Made by a program: the position numbers and the translations under genes. From positions 20,832,001 to 20,896,000 of the forward strand of contig OU612072.1 in the NCBI GenBank assembly GCA_914767715.1: 64,000 nucleotides of DNA. Direction: 5' to 3'. The DNA is from Membranipora membranacea (Eukaryota > Bryozoa > Gymnolaemata > Cheilostomatida > Membraniporidae). Below the pieces are notes generated by a model. That model searched no databases and was not told the origin of the DNA. It saw only the letters and a program-made list of their open reading frames with translations. Below are positions 10,808 to 20,430 of this stretch, one piece after another. The stretch's first letter is position 1; each line of letters opens with the position of its first letter.

Positions 10808-11783
10808 TGTACCGGTATGTTAATATATCAGGAGAGTTTTAGCAACACAGACGTTTATTTGTGTAATATCACGAGCTGGTACCCTGAATAATAAAATTCA
10901 AAGTAAATAATAAAACTGGCATAGTGTGGTGATGATACAAAGCAAAGGTGCTATATGTATGAAAAATCAGCCTCAGCGAAATACAATTTGATATTATTAA
11001 TTATTATGCTGTCAATAACGTTAGGTGTTGCTTGCTATTCGATTCGATTCATATTGAATGAAACATTTGAATGCAAAGAATGATGTTACATGATAATTAT
11101 TATTACACTTACAAAAATACTGCCCTTCCGTTAACATACAGTAGGTAGGATAAATAGTTAAGATCTGGTCTAATGATTAACGTATAGATGTAGATCTTTA
11201 TCTGAAAGAAATGGTTACAAATCCTAAATACATGCTTATTTGTAAGCGCAATAAATTTACACAGAAATACAAAGTGAATCTCAGTGTTTTAAATGATCAA
11301 TTCAAGTATCATATTATCAAACACATTGCGTTAATTGAAAAGCAACAATAATTGGTAAAGGTGAATTTACTGCTGACGTGCTGTCAATCTGTCCTCAAGT
11401 ATTGAAGATGACAAAAAACTACTAGAGCAAAATAATCATATCAAACAAATATTCTAGCTGCACTTACAACTATTGTAGATGTTATCCGTTTGGTAGAATA
11501 GAAACAGTACGGTTAAATAGAATGTTGAGTATGATCTGCTGACATAGTAACAAAGTCAGCGTCTGCTGTACTGGTGTAAGATATTGTATCTCATAAAATC
11601 AGTGGTGTGATGGTGGCGTACACACTAGAGTGCCCACTTCGGTGGCTAAATTGACACTAGCACATAATTGCCTTGCTGCATATGACTGGGTGTGTAACAG
11701 TGTATGGATAAAAGAAAGCTAAGTAATTATGGTGCTACAAGTGTAAAATGGTTAGAATCAGATATTCTGAATATACTGATACA
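10808..11783 (-). repeat. BEL/Pao 3' LTR
   Basis: 976 bp, 974 positions identical to the 5' LTR (differences at 11126 and 11574). Its outer end lies 15 bp from the gene B NHL exon acceptor (AG at 10793-10794). Confidence 0.93.
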
Positions 11784-12029
11784 TCACATACCTAGGGTTT
11801 TGACAGATTATGTCTGTCAAAAGTATAACATAATCAAAGCTACTTAAAATAAGGCTCATCTCCGAAGCCAAATGATGAATGGCTCCGAACAGCAGCGCGG
11901 CGCGAGTCAAGAAAAAACAGTAAATGATGCGTGGCCGCCCACCCACAGCAGACAGTTCACATCCCTCCAACCAGAGAGGGTCCCGATAACTTACCCTTGT
12001 TATCTACTGCGGTTTCACCTGGTTTTATC

Positions 12030-12791
12030 TTAACCATCAACGGGGACAAGAAGTGCTAGTCTATGTACACTCCTTGTAATAATCATGTCCCCACCACCTG
12101 AATACTCAATGGTCTTACCTTGCACCTTATAGTTCTTATAGCATAAAGCAACTTTTCTTACCTGGCCATCTGCACTGGGGAACACTTCTTGTACCCGTGC
12201 TAGGCGATACTGTTTGCGGAGTTGGTTTGAATCAGTGACGAGAACTGTATCACCTACTTTGAAGTTCCTAGACTGCTTGTGCCACTTGTTCTGAGCTGCC
12301 AAGGTCGGTGCATATAACTCCATCCACTTTCGCCAAAAGTCGTCTACAATGCTCACCACCAGATTCAGTCTGTTCTTTAGGGAGTCATCATCTCTCCACT
12401 CTCCAGGGTTTCGTGAAAATGGTCGTCCTATCAGAAGGCAGTTCGGGGTGAGTATCGACACATCGGAATCCTCTGAGGGTAGAGTGCCTAATGGTCTCTC
12501 ATTGACTAGATTTGCTACCTCATAGCAGACTGTCATAAACTCACTAGCAGACAGACGATTGTGTTCGACTGAAGGTTTCAGACACTTCTTTACAGTCTTG
12601 ATAAGAGACTCTGCAGCGCCCTGGTACCAGGGGCTATCTCCAGGTCCAAACCGCCATTCAAGTCCATTCTCTATACCAACTTTCTTCATTCTCACTTCAT
12701 CGAGACTCCTCCATACATCCTGTAACTCCTTCTCAGCAGCCACAAGTTGAGTTCCCGTATCCGAGAATATCAGTCTAGGCCATCCCCTCAC
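12030..12791 (-). CDS. pol: BEL/Pao integrase core and C-terminal domain
   Basis: 253 codons in the same frame as the preceding one. It holds the second catalytic Asp (IFSDTGTQLV) and the Glu (GAAESLIKTVKKC), then a Trp-rich linker (WRKWMELYAPTL) and the C-terminal beta-barrel (VGDTVLVTDSNQLRKQYRL). All three integrase acidic residues are present. It ends 247 bp from the 3' LTR. Confidence 0.85.
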   Translation of the reverse strand: MRGWPRLIFSDTGTQLVAAEKELQDVWRSLDEVRMKKVGIENGLEWRFGPGDSPWYQGAAESLIKTVKKCLKPSVEHNRLSASEFMTVCYEVANLVNERPLGTLPSEDSDVSILTPNCLLIGRPFSRNPGEWRDDDSLKNRLNLVVSIVDDFWRKWMELYAPTLAAQNKWHKQSRNFKVGDTVLVTDSNQLRKQYRLARVQEVFPSADGQVRKVALCYKNYKVQGKTIEYSGGGDMIITRSVHRLALLVPVDG

Positions 12792-12824
12792 ACTAACAAA
12801 TCTCTTCAGTGCCAGTAGAAAGGA

Positions 12825-14516
12825 TTATGTGCTGTATCCAAAAACTGCCTCAATGTGCACAGCACGTGATACCAGATCTGTAAATAGCACTCCATAGGCC
12901 TTGCCGGATGTGCGCTTTTGGACTTCGCCTCTGATGACAAAGGGTCCAAACAAATCAAGCATTGTGTGATTGAATGGTGGTCCAGCTGTTAATCTTTCCA
13001 CTGGTAGCTGAGCCATATTCTGACTGAGAAGTACCGGATTGTGGAGTTTGCAGTGTTGACATCCATGGATAACACTACCAACTATCTTTGTGCCTTGAGA
13101 TATCCAGTATTCCTCTCGGAGTCGAGCGAGCGTCGCGTCACGACCTCTATGTCCGGAGTCGATGTGAGCTTGCATGATAGCTAAATTTGTGAACTCATGA
13201 GATGATGGTAGGAACTTCTGTAGATTTGTCTTGATAGCAGTCATGGGATTTCTCTTAAGGAGCCGAGAACCCATGATCCATACCCCCTCTTCAGTCTTGA
13301 TAGGGTTGAGTTTCCAGTAGCGTCCTTTTTTGTCTTCCAGATCTCTCACCATCTCCTTCTGTACATCTTTCACGATCCAGAGCAGAGCATCTTTAAGATC
13401 CTGAACACAAGTATTGACGACTCGTCCATCTTCCCATTTCCCTCTCTTAGCCAGGTTTCTTAGTCGAGCGACAGTCCAGAGCAGAGATTTTAGCGACTTG
13501 AAGTTAGCATAGTTGAATATCTGTACAACAGGAGCAACTTCAGCTGCATTACAGATCTTCTTTTCTCCAGGAAGTGTTACTACAGGATCAACTTCACTCT
13601 TTGTACCCCACTGTTCTTCTGGTAGATAGAGGAATGGAGGTCCACGCCACCACTCTGATTCCGGTCCGATGTCCTTAGCTGGTTTTCCACGAGTGAGCCA
13701 GTCTGCTGTGTTGTCTGTGCCTTTGATCCACTTCCAGCTCGACAGATCTCCCTTTGTAGCGTTCTGTATTTCTCCCACACGAATTCCCTCATAGAGCTTG
13801 AACCTTATAGACTTGCGATTGAGCATACATAGGACAGTGGCTGAATCTATCAGTTGATGGATACTTTCATACTGAAAGCGAGTCTCCTCCTCAATGACTT
13901 TTCTGCCCCGCTTGGACAGGACAGCTGCGTTGAGCTCCATTTGGGGTATACTCAGTTTCTGTTTGATAGGAGCGATTCTGCACTTGGCCATAATCAGACG
14001 GCACCGATACTCTCCATTAGTTAGCTTCCATCGAACATAAGCACAGAATCCATATGCGTCTTGGCTAGCGTCAGATAGGATGATCAGTGATGGTTTTCCT
14101 ACCGCGTTGTCAGGTTTTAAGCATCTGTCATACTGCTGTTGCTCTATGTGAAACATCTCCTGGAAGAGTTGGATCCATTTCTTTCTCATGTCTGCGGGTA
14201 GGTGTTGGTCCCAAGCTAAGTCTAGGCACCAAGTTTCACGTAGAAGATACTTAGCTCTGAAGGTGAATGGACACAGGATGCCAAGCGGATCGTAGACTTT
14301 CATAGTTTGCTCTAACACGATCCTGCGAGTCAGCACATCAGGTATGGATTGAGGTATCTGGCCGATAGTAAGATTAGGCTCTGTATAGACACCCCGCTTC
14401 TTCTGCGAGAAATTGAGACTGGTAGTGAATGTAATCTTGTCATGTAGAGGGATCCAGTGCACTCCGAGAACTTGCATGCTGAAAGGCTGGTCTCCGGGCA
14501 CAGGAACATCACTCAA
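12825..14516 (-). CDS. pol: BEL/Pao RT end, RNase H and integrase N-terminal part
   Basis: Continues the previous frame after the TGA. The first about 130 residues are the RT thumb/connection typical of Pao (KITFTTSLNFSQKK, DPLGILCPFT). RNase H-like residues lie in IILSDASQDAYGF and the following Glu in PQMELNAAVL. The integrase zinc-binding region is HIDSGHRGRDATL with GCQHCKLH, and the first catalytic Asp of the integrase core is in TMLDLFGPF. The frame ends at TAA 12825-12827, again followed in frame by the rest of the integrase. Confidence 0.84.
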   Translation of the reverse strand: MSDVPVPGDQPFSMQVLGVHWIPLHDKITFTTSLNFSQKKRGVYTEPNLTIGQIPQSIPDVLTRRIVLEQTMKVYDPLGILCPFTFRAKYLLRETWCLDLAWDQHLPADMRKKWIQLFQEMFHIEQQQYDRCLKPDNAVGKPSLIILSDASQDAYGFCAYVRWKLTNGEYRCRLIMAKCRIAPIKQKLSIPQMELNAAVLSKRGRKVIEEETRFQYESIHQLIDSATVLCMLNRKSIRFKLYEGIRVGEIQNATKGDLSSWKWIKGTDNTADWLTRGKPAKDIGPESEWWRGPPFLYLPEEQWGTKSEVDPVVTLPGEKKICNAAEVAPVVQIFNYANFKSLKSLLWTVARLRNLAKRGKWEDGRVVNTCVQDLKDALLWIVKDVQKEMVRDLEDKKGRYWKLNPIKTEEGVWIMGSRLLKRNPMTAIKTNLQKFLPSSHEFTNLAIMQAHIDSGHRGRDATLARLREEYWISQGTKIVGSVIHGCQHCKLHNPVLLSQNMAQLPVERLTAGPPFNHTMLDLFGPFVIRGEVQKRTSGKAYGVLFTDLVSRAVHIEAVFGYST

Positions 14517-14552
14517 ATCAATTCTCTTTCCATCTTCACCACTAAAGATAAA

Positions 14553-16694
14553 TCACTTGATCCTGCATCCAGTGAGCTCCAGTACGGTCTTTGTGTCCTT
14601 AGCAGTAGTTTCAGCTATCTCTTTCGATGGAAATGAGTCGATAATGTCGTCAACATAAGTGTTGCTCTTCAGCAGCTGAGCAGCCCTCGGGTATTGTCCT
14701 TGGAAAATCTCTGCAGATTTCTTGATGGCCTCCGAGCTTATCGCTGCAGCCGGTCGATCTCCCATATTCACTCTTGTAATGGCATACACATCTGGTTTCC
14801 TCTGCTCAAAGTTACGCCAGAGAAATCTGTGTGTGTGTTGCTCGACATCACCAGTGAATATTGAATTGTACATCTTTGTAATGTCTGCTACTACAGCGAC
14901 TTGCTCTTCTCTCCATCGGAGAAGTATCCCAAGAATGTTACTCAAATATGAGTCTGGCCCTTTAGCTAGGCAGCTGTTGAGTGAGACTCCTTTGTATAGC
15001 TGGGAGGAGTTGAATACTATTCTCACGGGTGTTGATTCGGATTTGGGATTCTGCACTGCGAGATGGCTGATGTAATACACTGGCCCTTTCCATTGAGATA
15101 TCTCGTCCTGAGTGAGTTTACGAGCAACTTTCCTACTGATCATATCTTGGATCTGATCCGAGTAGATTTGAGCCCATTGCTTGTGTTTCGCTAGAGTTGT
15201 CTCTGTACTGCGTAAAGTAGCAAGAGCTGAAGAAAAGTTGTCAGGAAGAGTTGAAGGATCAATCAGCCAGGGATAAGACGTGGTAAATCGTTGGTTAGCT
15301 TCATCATACTTCAAGTTGGCTTGGATCATCTGTAGTTCTTGTTCTTCTTTGAAGGAGAAGTCTTGACCTTTGATAGGGCACTTTCCACAGCGGCACGCTC
15401 CACATCTAGGCTCTATCTCTATTCCGAGTTCTTCACCTTGCATGAAATCTCCAAGAGCAGCTCGCTCAGCTTTGGTCAAACATGTGATGACTCTATCAAA
15501 CAGGATATGCTGGGGACTGATTGGTGAGATTGGTTGAATGCGTTCAGTGATAGTGGCATGAGCTAATATAGAAGAATGAGAGCTCATATTAGACAGGGCG
15601 GGGTGACTTCCTTGTAGGCACAACCCAAACGGACTCCGTAGTACACTCAGATGTTTTCCGGCTGTTGCGACTTCGTTCTTTGGGTGCAGCCCAAAATAGT
15701 CGTTACCAACCAGAATGTCGACTTGACCAGCTTCTCTCATCAGTAGATTGACATTGATAGATGGAAATAGATTAGAGAGCGTATTCAGGTTCAGCTCCTC
15801 AACTCGAGATGTAATCTGCTCCATGCTATATGTCTTTATAGAAACCGTAGTGTTGTCCTCTGTGAGTAAATCAAGTGAGTACAGATAAGACAACTCCGTC
15901 TTGCTACAGTTGCCTAGTGTTGTGACGTCTAGATCAACCTGGTGTAATCTCCTAGCGCCGAATCGCTTGACAGCATTATTAGAGATAAATGACGCATTCG
16001 ACCCTCCATCGAAGAAGACAGTAGCCTTTCTGTTACTCTTGACAACTCCGACATGCTGAATGGGAAACACTGAAGAGTTCCTTTGAAAGCTTCCATGATT
16101 GTTGCTTGCCTTGACTGTACTCTTGGAATCTTCCTGCTTCGCCTTGTCTTTGTATGAGTCTTTAAATTTATATGACGATCCTGTTGAGGTCGGCCTCTTT
16201 ACATTACCTGATTTACTACTTGTACTTGTTGATTCTTGCTTTCCTCGACACAGTAAAGCATGGTGGCCCTGTTTGTCACACTGGGGGCAGAGCTTATCAA
16301 GTGTACAGGCGTCTCTGGGGTGTTGACCAAAACATTGAAAGCATAATGAATGAGATCTCAAGATATCATATCGCTGTTTAACATTGAACCCTAGGAAACT
16401 TTGACATTTATCTAATGAATGAGACTGAGTTCTATGTAATACACAGTATGCTGATGGGTGCTTACTGGCATCACTCATTGACCTACTACTAGACTCGTCA
16501 GGATCTGACTCGCCATAAAAAGCATTGACGCTACGCTTTTGAGGTTTTTGAATGGACTGCCTGTTGTTACAGTTATGGGACTTCTCACGCTCTGCCCACC
16601 GTATGACCATGCTTCGCTCTGTCTCAAGGAAAGCCATAAAATGTCTGAAAGGTCTGGTCCTGTCATCTGGTGTCATTGTTGATACAGTTTTCAT
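14553..16694 (-). CDS. pol: BEL/Pao nucleocapsid, protease and reverse transcriptase
   Basis: 713 codons. Cys/His knuckles are at about residues 84-97, 118-130 (CFQCFGQHPRDAC) and 136-149 (CPQCDKQGHHALLC). An aspartic-protease-like motif FFDGGSNASF starts near 227; the usual D-S/T-G triad reads D-G-G here. RT motifs include the first catalytic Asp in VVADITKMY and YVDD at about 680-683. The first ATG overlaps the preceding stop as ATGA. The frame closes at TGA 14553-14555, after which homology continues in the same frame, so this is an internal nonsense codon. Confidence 0.85.
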   Translation of the reverse strand: MKTVSTMTPDDRTRPFRHFMAFLETERSMVIRWAEREKSHNCNNRQSIQKPQKRSVNAFYGESDPDESSSRSMSDASKHPSAYCVLHRTQSHSLDKCQSFLGFNVKQRYDILRSHSLCFQCFGQHPRDACTLDKLCPQCDKQGHHALLCRGKQESTSTSSKSGNVKRPTSTGSSYKFKDSYKDKAKQEDSKSTVKASNNHGSFQRNSSVFPIQHVGVVKSNRKATVFFDGGSNASFISNNAVKRFGARRLHQVDLDVTTLGNCSKTELSYLYSLDLLTEDNTTVSIKTYSMEQITSRVEELNLNTLSNLFPSINVNLLMREAGQVDILVGNDYFGLHPKNEVATAGKHLSVLRSPFGLCLQGSHPALSNMSSHSSILAHATITERIQPISPISPQHILFDRVITCLTKAERAALGDFMQGEELGIEIEPRCGACRCGKCPIKGQDFSFKEEQELQMIQANLKYDEANQRFTTSYPWLIDPSTLPDNFSSALATLRSTETTLAKHKQWAQIYSDQIQDMISRKVARKLTQDEISQWKGPVYYISHLAVQNPKSESTPVRIVFNSSQLYKGVSLNSCLAKGPDSYLSNILGILLRWREEQVAVVADITKMYNSIFTGDVEQHTHRFLWRNFEQRKPDVYAITRVNMGDRPAAAISSEAIKKSAEIFQGQYPRAAQLLKSNTYVDDIIDSFPSKEIAETTAKDTKTVLELTGCRIK

Positions 16695-18181
16695 CCAATC
16701 CCGTGAAGCATCATGGGTAACATGTCTGCTAGCCTATCGATGTGAGGCATGGTGATAGTTGAAATGTGTCCTACTTCCCCTAGCTGACAATAAGCTGCCT
16801 CCACAGAATTGATGAAATTCACTAAACTAGAGCGATCATTATCCTTTACTGGGCGAACCTGGAGCAGGTCTTCGAGAACTGAGTCAACACACAAACCTGC
16901 ATCACCATAATGATCATCAAGCTTTGATAGTATACGAGAATACGCCATGGGCTGTGTGGCATATATACACTGTACAAGTTGCTTGGCCTCACCACGTAAT
17001 AGCTCTTTGAGAGAGACTACCCTATCATAATCATCATATAACTCTACACTAGCATATCTCATCCACATTGATCTAAATTCGTACCACTGTTTCCTGTCAC
17101 CAGTGAATGGTGATGGTGGAATAATACGCTTATGTCTAACCTGTGCAGAATATTGCATATCATTGGATTGCGTGGTAGCCATAGGTACATGAATGGGTGA
17201 ATGTAAAGAGCCATGTGGTAATTGATCATAGGCACTAACGACTGATGACATAATATTGCCTGGCTGTGCCATACTCTGATTACTATCATTGTGATTGATA
17301 TCAGTTACATGTAGAATAGAACGCAGTGGCGGGGCACTACGTGTTATACTTACTGGTGTAGATGTACCATGAGTGATAGTCACATCTTGGCGGCCATCAC
17401 TCACAGCACTAGTGCTCACTGGTGCACTATTATGTATGGTGTCTTGTGTAGAAGTAGCTAATGACTGAGTAACATCATTATTAGAGCTCACTGGGGGGAG
17501 CGATGCTCCCTGTCCACCAGGGGGAGACGACCCCACCTCACCCCCGCCCTCCCAGGACCCCGGCCGCCTGCGCGCTGTGTCATCAACGCCATCATCACTA
17601 AGCTGCGGGTCATGAGCATGAGGGGCAGATTTATCTATACTGTTAGTTCTAGTATTAAGACTCATGCTTAGCCTAAATAAAATTGAGGTAAGCTCTTCTA
17701 TTTTAACATCATAATCATTGCTACTGTTATGAGATTTTAGAATAGATATACACTGTTCACACTGTTTGACAATAGTAAAAGCATAGCTATCATTCCCTAT
17801 AATAGTTGAAGACAAAACACCATTAGCTTTGATAATAGCCAGATCACAATCATTGAGAGTATTACTGATTGTGTTGGAAAGCTGAAGCTCGTTATATTTC
17901 TTACAGGCTGAGTCATACAATGCCTGAGCTTCAGAAAAATACTGATCAGGGTCTTTGCCACCAACTTTTTCAAGACCAGAAAATTTCTCCGATGATGTTA
18001 CACATTCAGTGAATTCTACATGGGTTTCACTGAATAAATCGAATGCTGTATTTAACTGGTCACTCAGTGATTTCAGATCAACATTGTTAGATGGTGACAA
18101 TATTCTATTAGCGAGAGTAGTCACTTTAGCTTTGTGGCGTGTTCGCTGCTGTTTGAGTTGGTAAATACCTTGCTCATCCAT
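16691..18181 (-). CDS. gag: BEL/Pao gag-like N-terminal protein
   Basis: 496 codons starting 86 bp inside the 5' LTR. The N-terminal 200 residues are helical and charged, the middle (about 200-330) is low-complexity Ser/Thr/His/Pro, and the C-terminal part has the conserved Gag pattern of this superfamily (PPSPFTGDRKQWYEFRSMW, then LKELLRGEAKQLV and LDDHYGD). The frame stops at TGA 16691-16693, but the next frame continues the same protein domain, so the stop reflects a one-base frameshift or a programmed shift. Confidence 0.82.
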   Translation of the reverse strand: MDEQGIYQLKQQRTRHKAKVTTLANRILSPSNNVDLKSLSDQLNTAFDLFSETHVEFTECVTSSEKFSGLEKVGGKDPDQYFSEAQALYDSACKKYNELQLSNTISNTLNDCDLAIIKANGVLSSTIIGNDSYAFTIVKQCEQCISILKSHNSSNDYDVKIEELTSILFRLSMSLNTRTNSIDKSAPHAHDPQLSDDGVDDTARRRPGSWEGGGEVGSSPPGGQGASLPPVSSNNDVTQSLATSTQDTIHNSAPVSTSAVSDGRQDVTITHGTSTPVSITRSAPPLRSILHVTDINHNDSNQSMAQPGNIMSSVVSAYDQLPHGSLHSPIHVPMATTQSNDMQYSAQVRHKRIIPPSPFTGDRKQWYEFRSMWMRYASVELYDDYDRVVSLKELLRGEAKQLVQCIYATQPMAYSRILSKLDDHYGDAGLCVDSVLEDLLQVRPVKDNDRSSLVNFINSVEAAYCQLGEVGHISTITMPHIDRLADMLPMMLHGIG

Positions 18182-18267
18182 GACGACGAATACCTGTAGG
18201 CTGAGTTGACGTAGATCTCTGAACTGGGCGTGTCACGGTCACTGCGGAGGGGCAGTATTTTTGGTAC

Positions 18268-19243
18268 TGTACCGGTATGTTAATATATCAGGAGAGTTTT
18301 AGCAACACAGACGTTTATTTGTGTAATATCACGAGCTGGTACCCTGAATAATAAAATTCAAAGTAAATAATAAAACTGGCATAGTGTGGTGATGATACAA
18401 AGCAAAGGTGCTATATGTATGAAAAATCAGCCTCAGCGAAATACAATTTGATATTATTAATTATTATGCTGTCAATAACGTTAGGTGTTGCTTGCTATTC
18501 GATTCGATTCATATTGAATGAAACATTTGAATGCAAAGAATGATGTTACATGATAATTATTATTACACTTACAAAAATACTGCCCCTCCGTTAACATACA
18601 GTAGGTAGGATAAATAGTTAAGATCTGGTCTAATGATTAACGTATAGATGTAGATCTTTATCTGAAAGAAATGGTTACAAATCCTAAATACATGCTTATT
18701 TGTAAGCGCAATAAATTTACACAGAAATACAAAGTGAATCTCAGTGTTTTAAATGATCAATTCAAGTATCATATTATCAAACACATTGCGTTAATTGAAA
18801 AGCAACAATAATTGGTAAAGGTGAATTTACTGCTGACGTGCTGTCAATCTGTCCTCAAGTATTGAAGATGACAAAAAACTACTAGAGCAAAATAATCATA
18901 TCAAACAAATATTCTAGCTGCACTTACAACTATTGTAGATGTTATCCGTTTGGTAGAATAGAAACAGTACGGTTAAATAGAATGTTGAGTATGATCTGCT
19001 GACATAGTAACAAAGTCAGCGTCTGCTGTACTGATGTAAGATATTGTATCTCATAAAATCAGTGGTGTGATGGTGGCGTACACACTAGAGTGCCCACTTC
19101 GGTGGCTAAATTGACACTAGCACATAATTGCCTTGCTGCATATGACTGGGTGTGTAACAGTGTATGGATAAAAGAAAGCTAAGTAATTATGGTGCTACAA
19201 GTGTAAAATGGTTAGAATCAGATATTCTGAATATACTGATACA
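18268..19243 (-). repeat. BEL/Pao 5' LTR
   Basis: 976 bp, beginning and ending with TG...CA, directly followed on the plus-strand side by the GATAT target duplication. It differs from the other LTR at 18586 and 19034 only. In the element's own direction it is the 5' LTR and would hold the promoter. Confidence 0.93.
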
Positions 19244-19248
19244 GATAT

Positions 19249-19855
19249 TATTTTGTAAATGTAATGTTACTAGTCCAATAGTTTTTGAACGATGAAATTT
19301 CATATTCTGGTGATACAATGTTTTATAAATGAAATTAAATAATCAAATGTGATGTTTTACAATTGAGATTTTGATGAAGGGTGTTTCAGTATATGATAAT
19401 TGTAAAAGTGATGTTTTTAAAGGAAAATTTTCAGGGTTTCATGATATAATACTATACTTTTAATAAACTGGCCATTCAAATATGACCACAAAAACTTTTT
19501 CATGCAATTAATACCAATGAAGAATGCAGCTTTTTCCAAATAACTAAATTGGGCAAACGCATTAGATATATAAAATATAAACATTTCACAGGCAATTTTT
19601 TTCACAATACATTTTGGTTATTGGGCGTTGTCTTCTCCCATCAACAATCAGCAGTAATTTGGTATCACGGCTAACAAGGAGTTCTGGTTTTGAACCAATA
19701 CCATTTACGGCCGGTTCCCTCAGCATGGCCTACTCTGAATCTGCTTTTAATAGAGGGTCTTTTAGAGTCAAACTTTGAAGATATTCAAACTCATATTTAT
19801 TATCACAGCGTCCTGGATACTTGAGTAGAATTTACATTGACTGAGAGTGACTCAC
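19249..19855. other. Remaining part of gene B intron 2
   Basis: Continuous with the 15 bp left at 10793-10807; aligns with 60576-61170 of gene D. No gene or further element seen. Confidence 0.6.
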
Positions 19856-20170
19856 CGATCAACTAGAGACTGCACATCCTGATCGTTACACCACCCAGTA
19901 TCCAGAGTCACACAACATTACACCTGTCAAAATGATACCCTTGATTTAGTTTGTTACAAGAGATATTACCAAATTTTTTTTTGTTCAGGGGAGGGGACAA
20001 TTCTGATAATTCATTTGAATAAGTTTTATGTCAGGGTTAAAGCAAACCTGCTCAACATCTCAAGTGCTTCAACTACGTTTTCTTCTTCAGAACTCGTATT
20101 AATTTCCAGGTTATAATGGAGTCACAGTTATTATTGTCCTTACAAGGAAAAGTGTAAGTCTCAGCTCCAT
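19856..20170 (-). pseudogene. Gene B exons 1 and 2 (leader)
   Basis: Exon 1 (20144-20170) is the clean nine-codon start MELRLTLFL with a GTAAGG donor. Exon 2 (19856-19923) is 68 nt as in A, but its second codon is TAA (19918-19920), so translation from this start would end after ten residues. Exon 2 carries the single, uninterrupted GCACATCC that was duplicated by the hAT insertion in D. Confidence 0.7.
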
Positions 20171-20224
20171 GATTGTTAAGACCGAATGTGTTTATGGTAC
20201 TGTAGTAAGAATTGATTTATACCT

Positions 20225-20430
20225 CTAGGCTCATCTCAACAAGGAGAGCAAAGAAAGCTCATTGAACCACTCTTCTCCCAGAGAGTAGCGTGGAGCGGAT
20301 TTTAAGGGGGTCGCTCTGGAATTGCAACCACGCACATTGCCTGTTTCTTCTGAGTACGCCGACTTTCTATACCGAGTGCAACGACTCTGTTTTATATGGA
20401 AATAACACGGGTGCACCGATTCTATCTTAC
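20225..20430 (-). promoter_or_regulatory. Possible gene B promoter region
   Basis: The minus strand carries TATAAAA at 20396-20390 about 220 bp upstream of the start codon. The block is conserved upstream of gene D (about 61960-62200), where the motif reads TATAAGA. It differs from the GATAAGAG-bearing region upstream of A and C, so the two gene types have distinct upstream DNA. Confidence 0.3.

Larger units (their letters stand above)
10808..19243 (-). mobile_element. BEL/Pao LTR retrotransposon, complete but with damaged frames
   Basis: An 8436-bp element with 976-bp LTRs (10808-11783 and 18268-19243) that differ at only two positions, TG...CA ends, and a 5-bp target duplication GATAT (10803-10807 and 19244-19248). 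The order on the minus strand is gag, zinc knuckles, aspartic protease, reverse transcriptase, RNase H, integrase, which is diagnostic for BEL/Pao. No env-like frame was seen. No obvious TGG-type primer-binding site follows the 5' LTR and no clear polypurine tract precedes the 3' LTR. The coding region has one frameshift and two in-frame stops. It sits in an intron of gene B; gene D retains the empty site near 60573. Confidence 0.93.
8276..20170 (-). pseudogene. Gene B: decayed NHL transmembrane paralogue, split by a BEL/Pao element
   Basis: The exon order matches gene A: leader exon 20144-20170, exon 2 19856-19923, NHL exon 10098-10792, then 9483-9716, 9145-9255, 8693-8861 and 8276-8423. All junction phases agree, so the original structure is clear: leader, propeller, Thr-rich HYR-like module, Thr-rich linker, transmembrane helix and cytoplasmic tail. 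Lesions are an in-frame TAA as the second codon of exon 2 (19918-19920), a TAA in the propeller (10282-10284), a one-base deletion near 10400, a 99-bp in-frame loss that removes one NHL blade, a further loss near 10628, and the 8.4-kb retrotransposon at 10808-19243. A product could arise only from an alternative promoter and start downstream. Confidence 0.8.

Noticed and set aside
18250-18267. tRNA primer-binding site of the BEL element
   Set aside because: The bases next to the 5' LTR do not begin with TGG and I could not match them to a tRNA 3' end.
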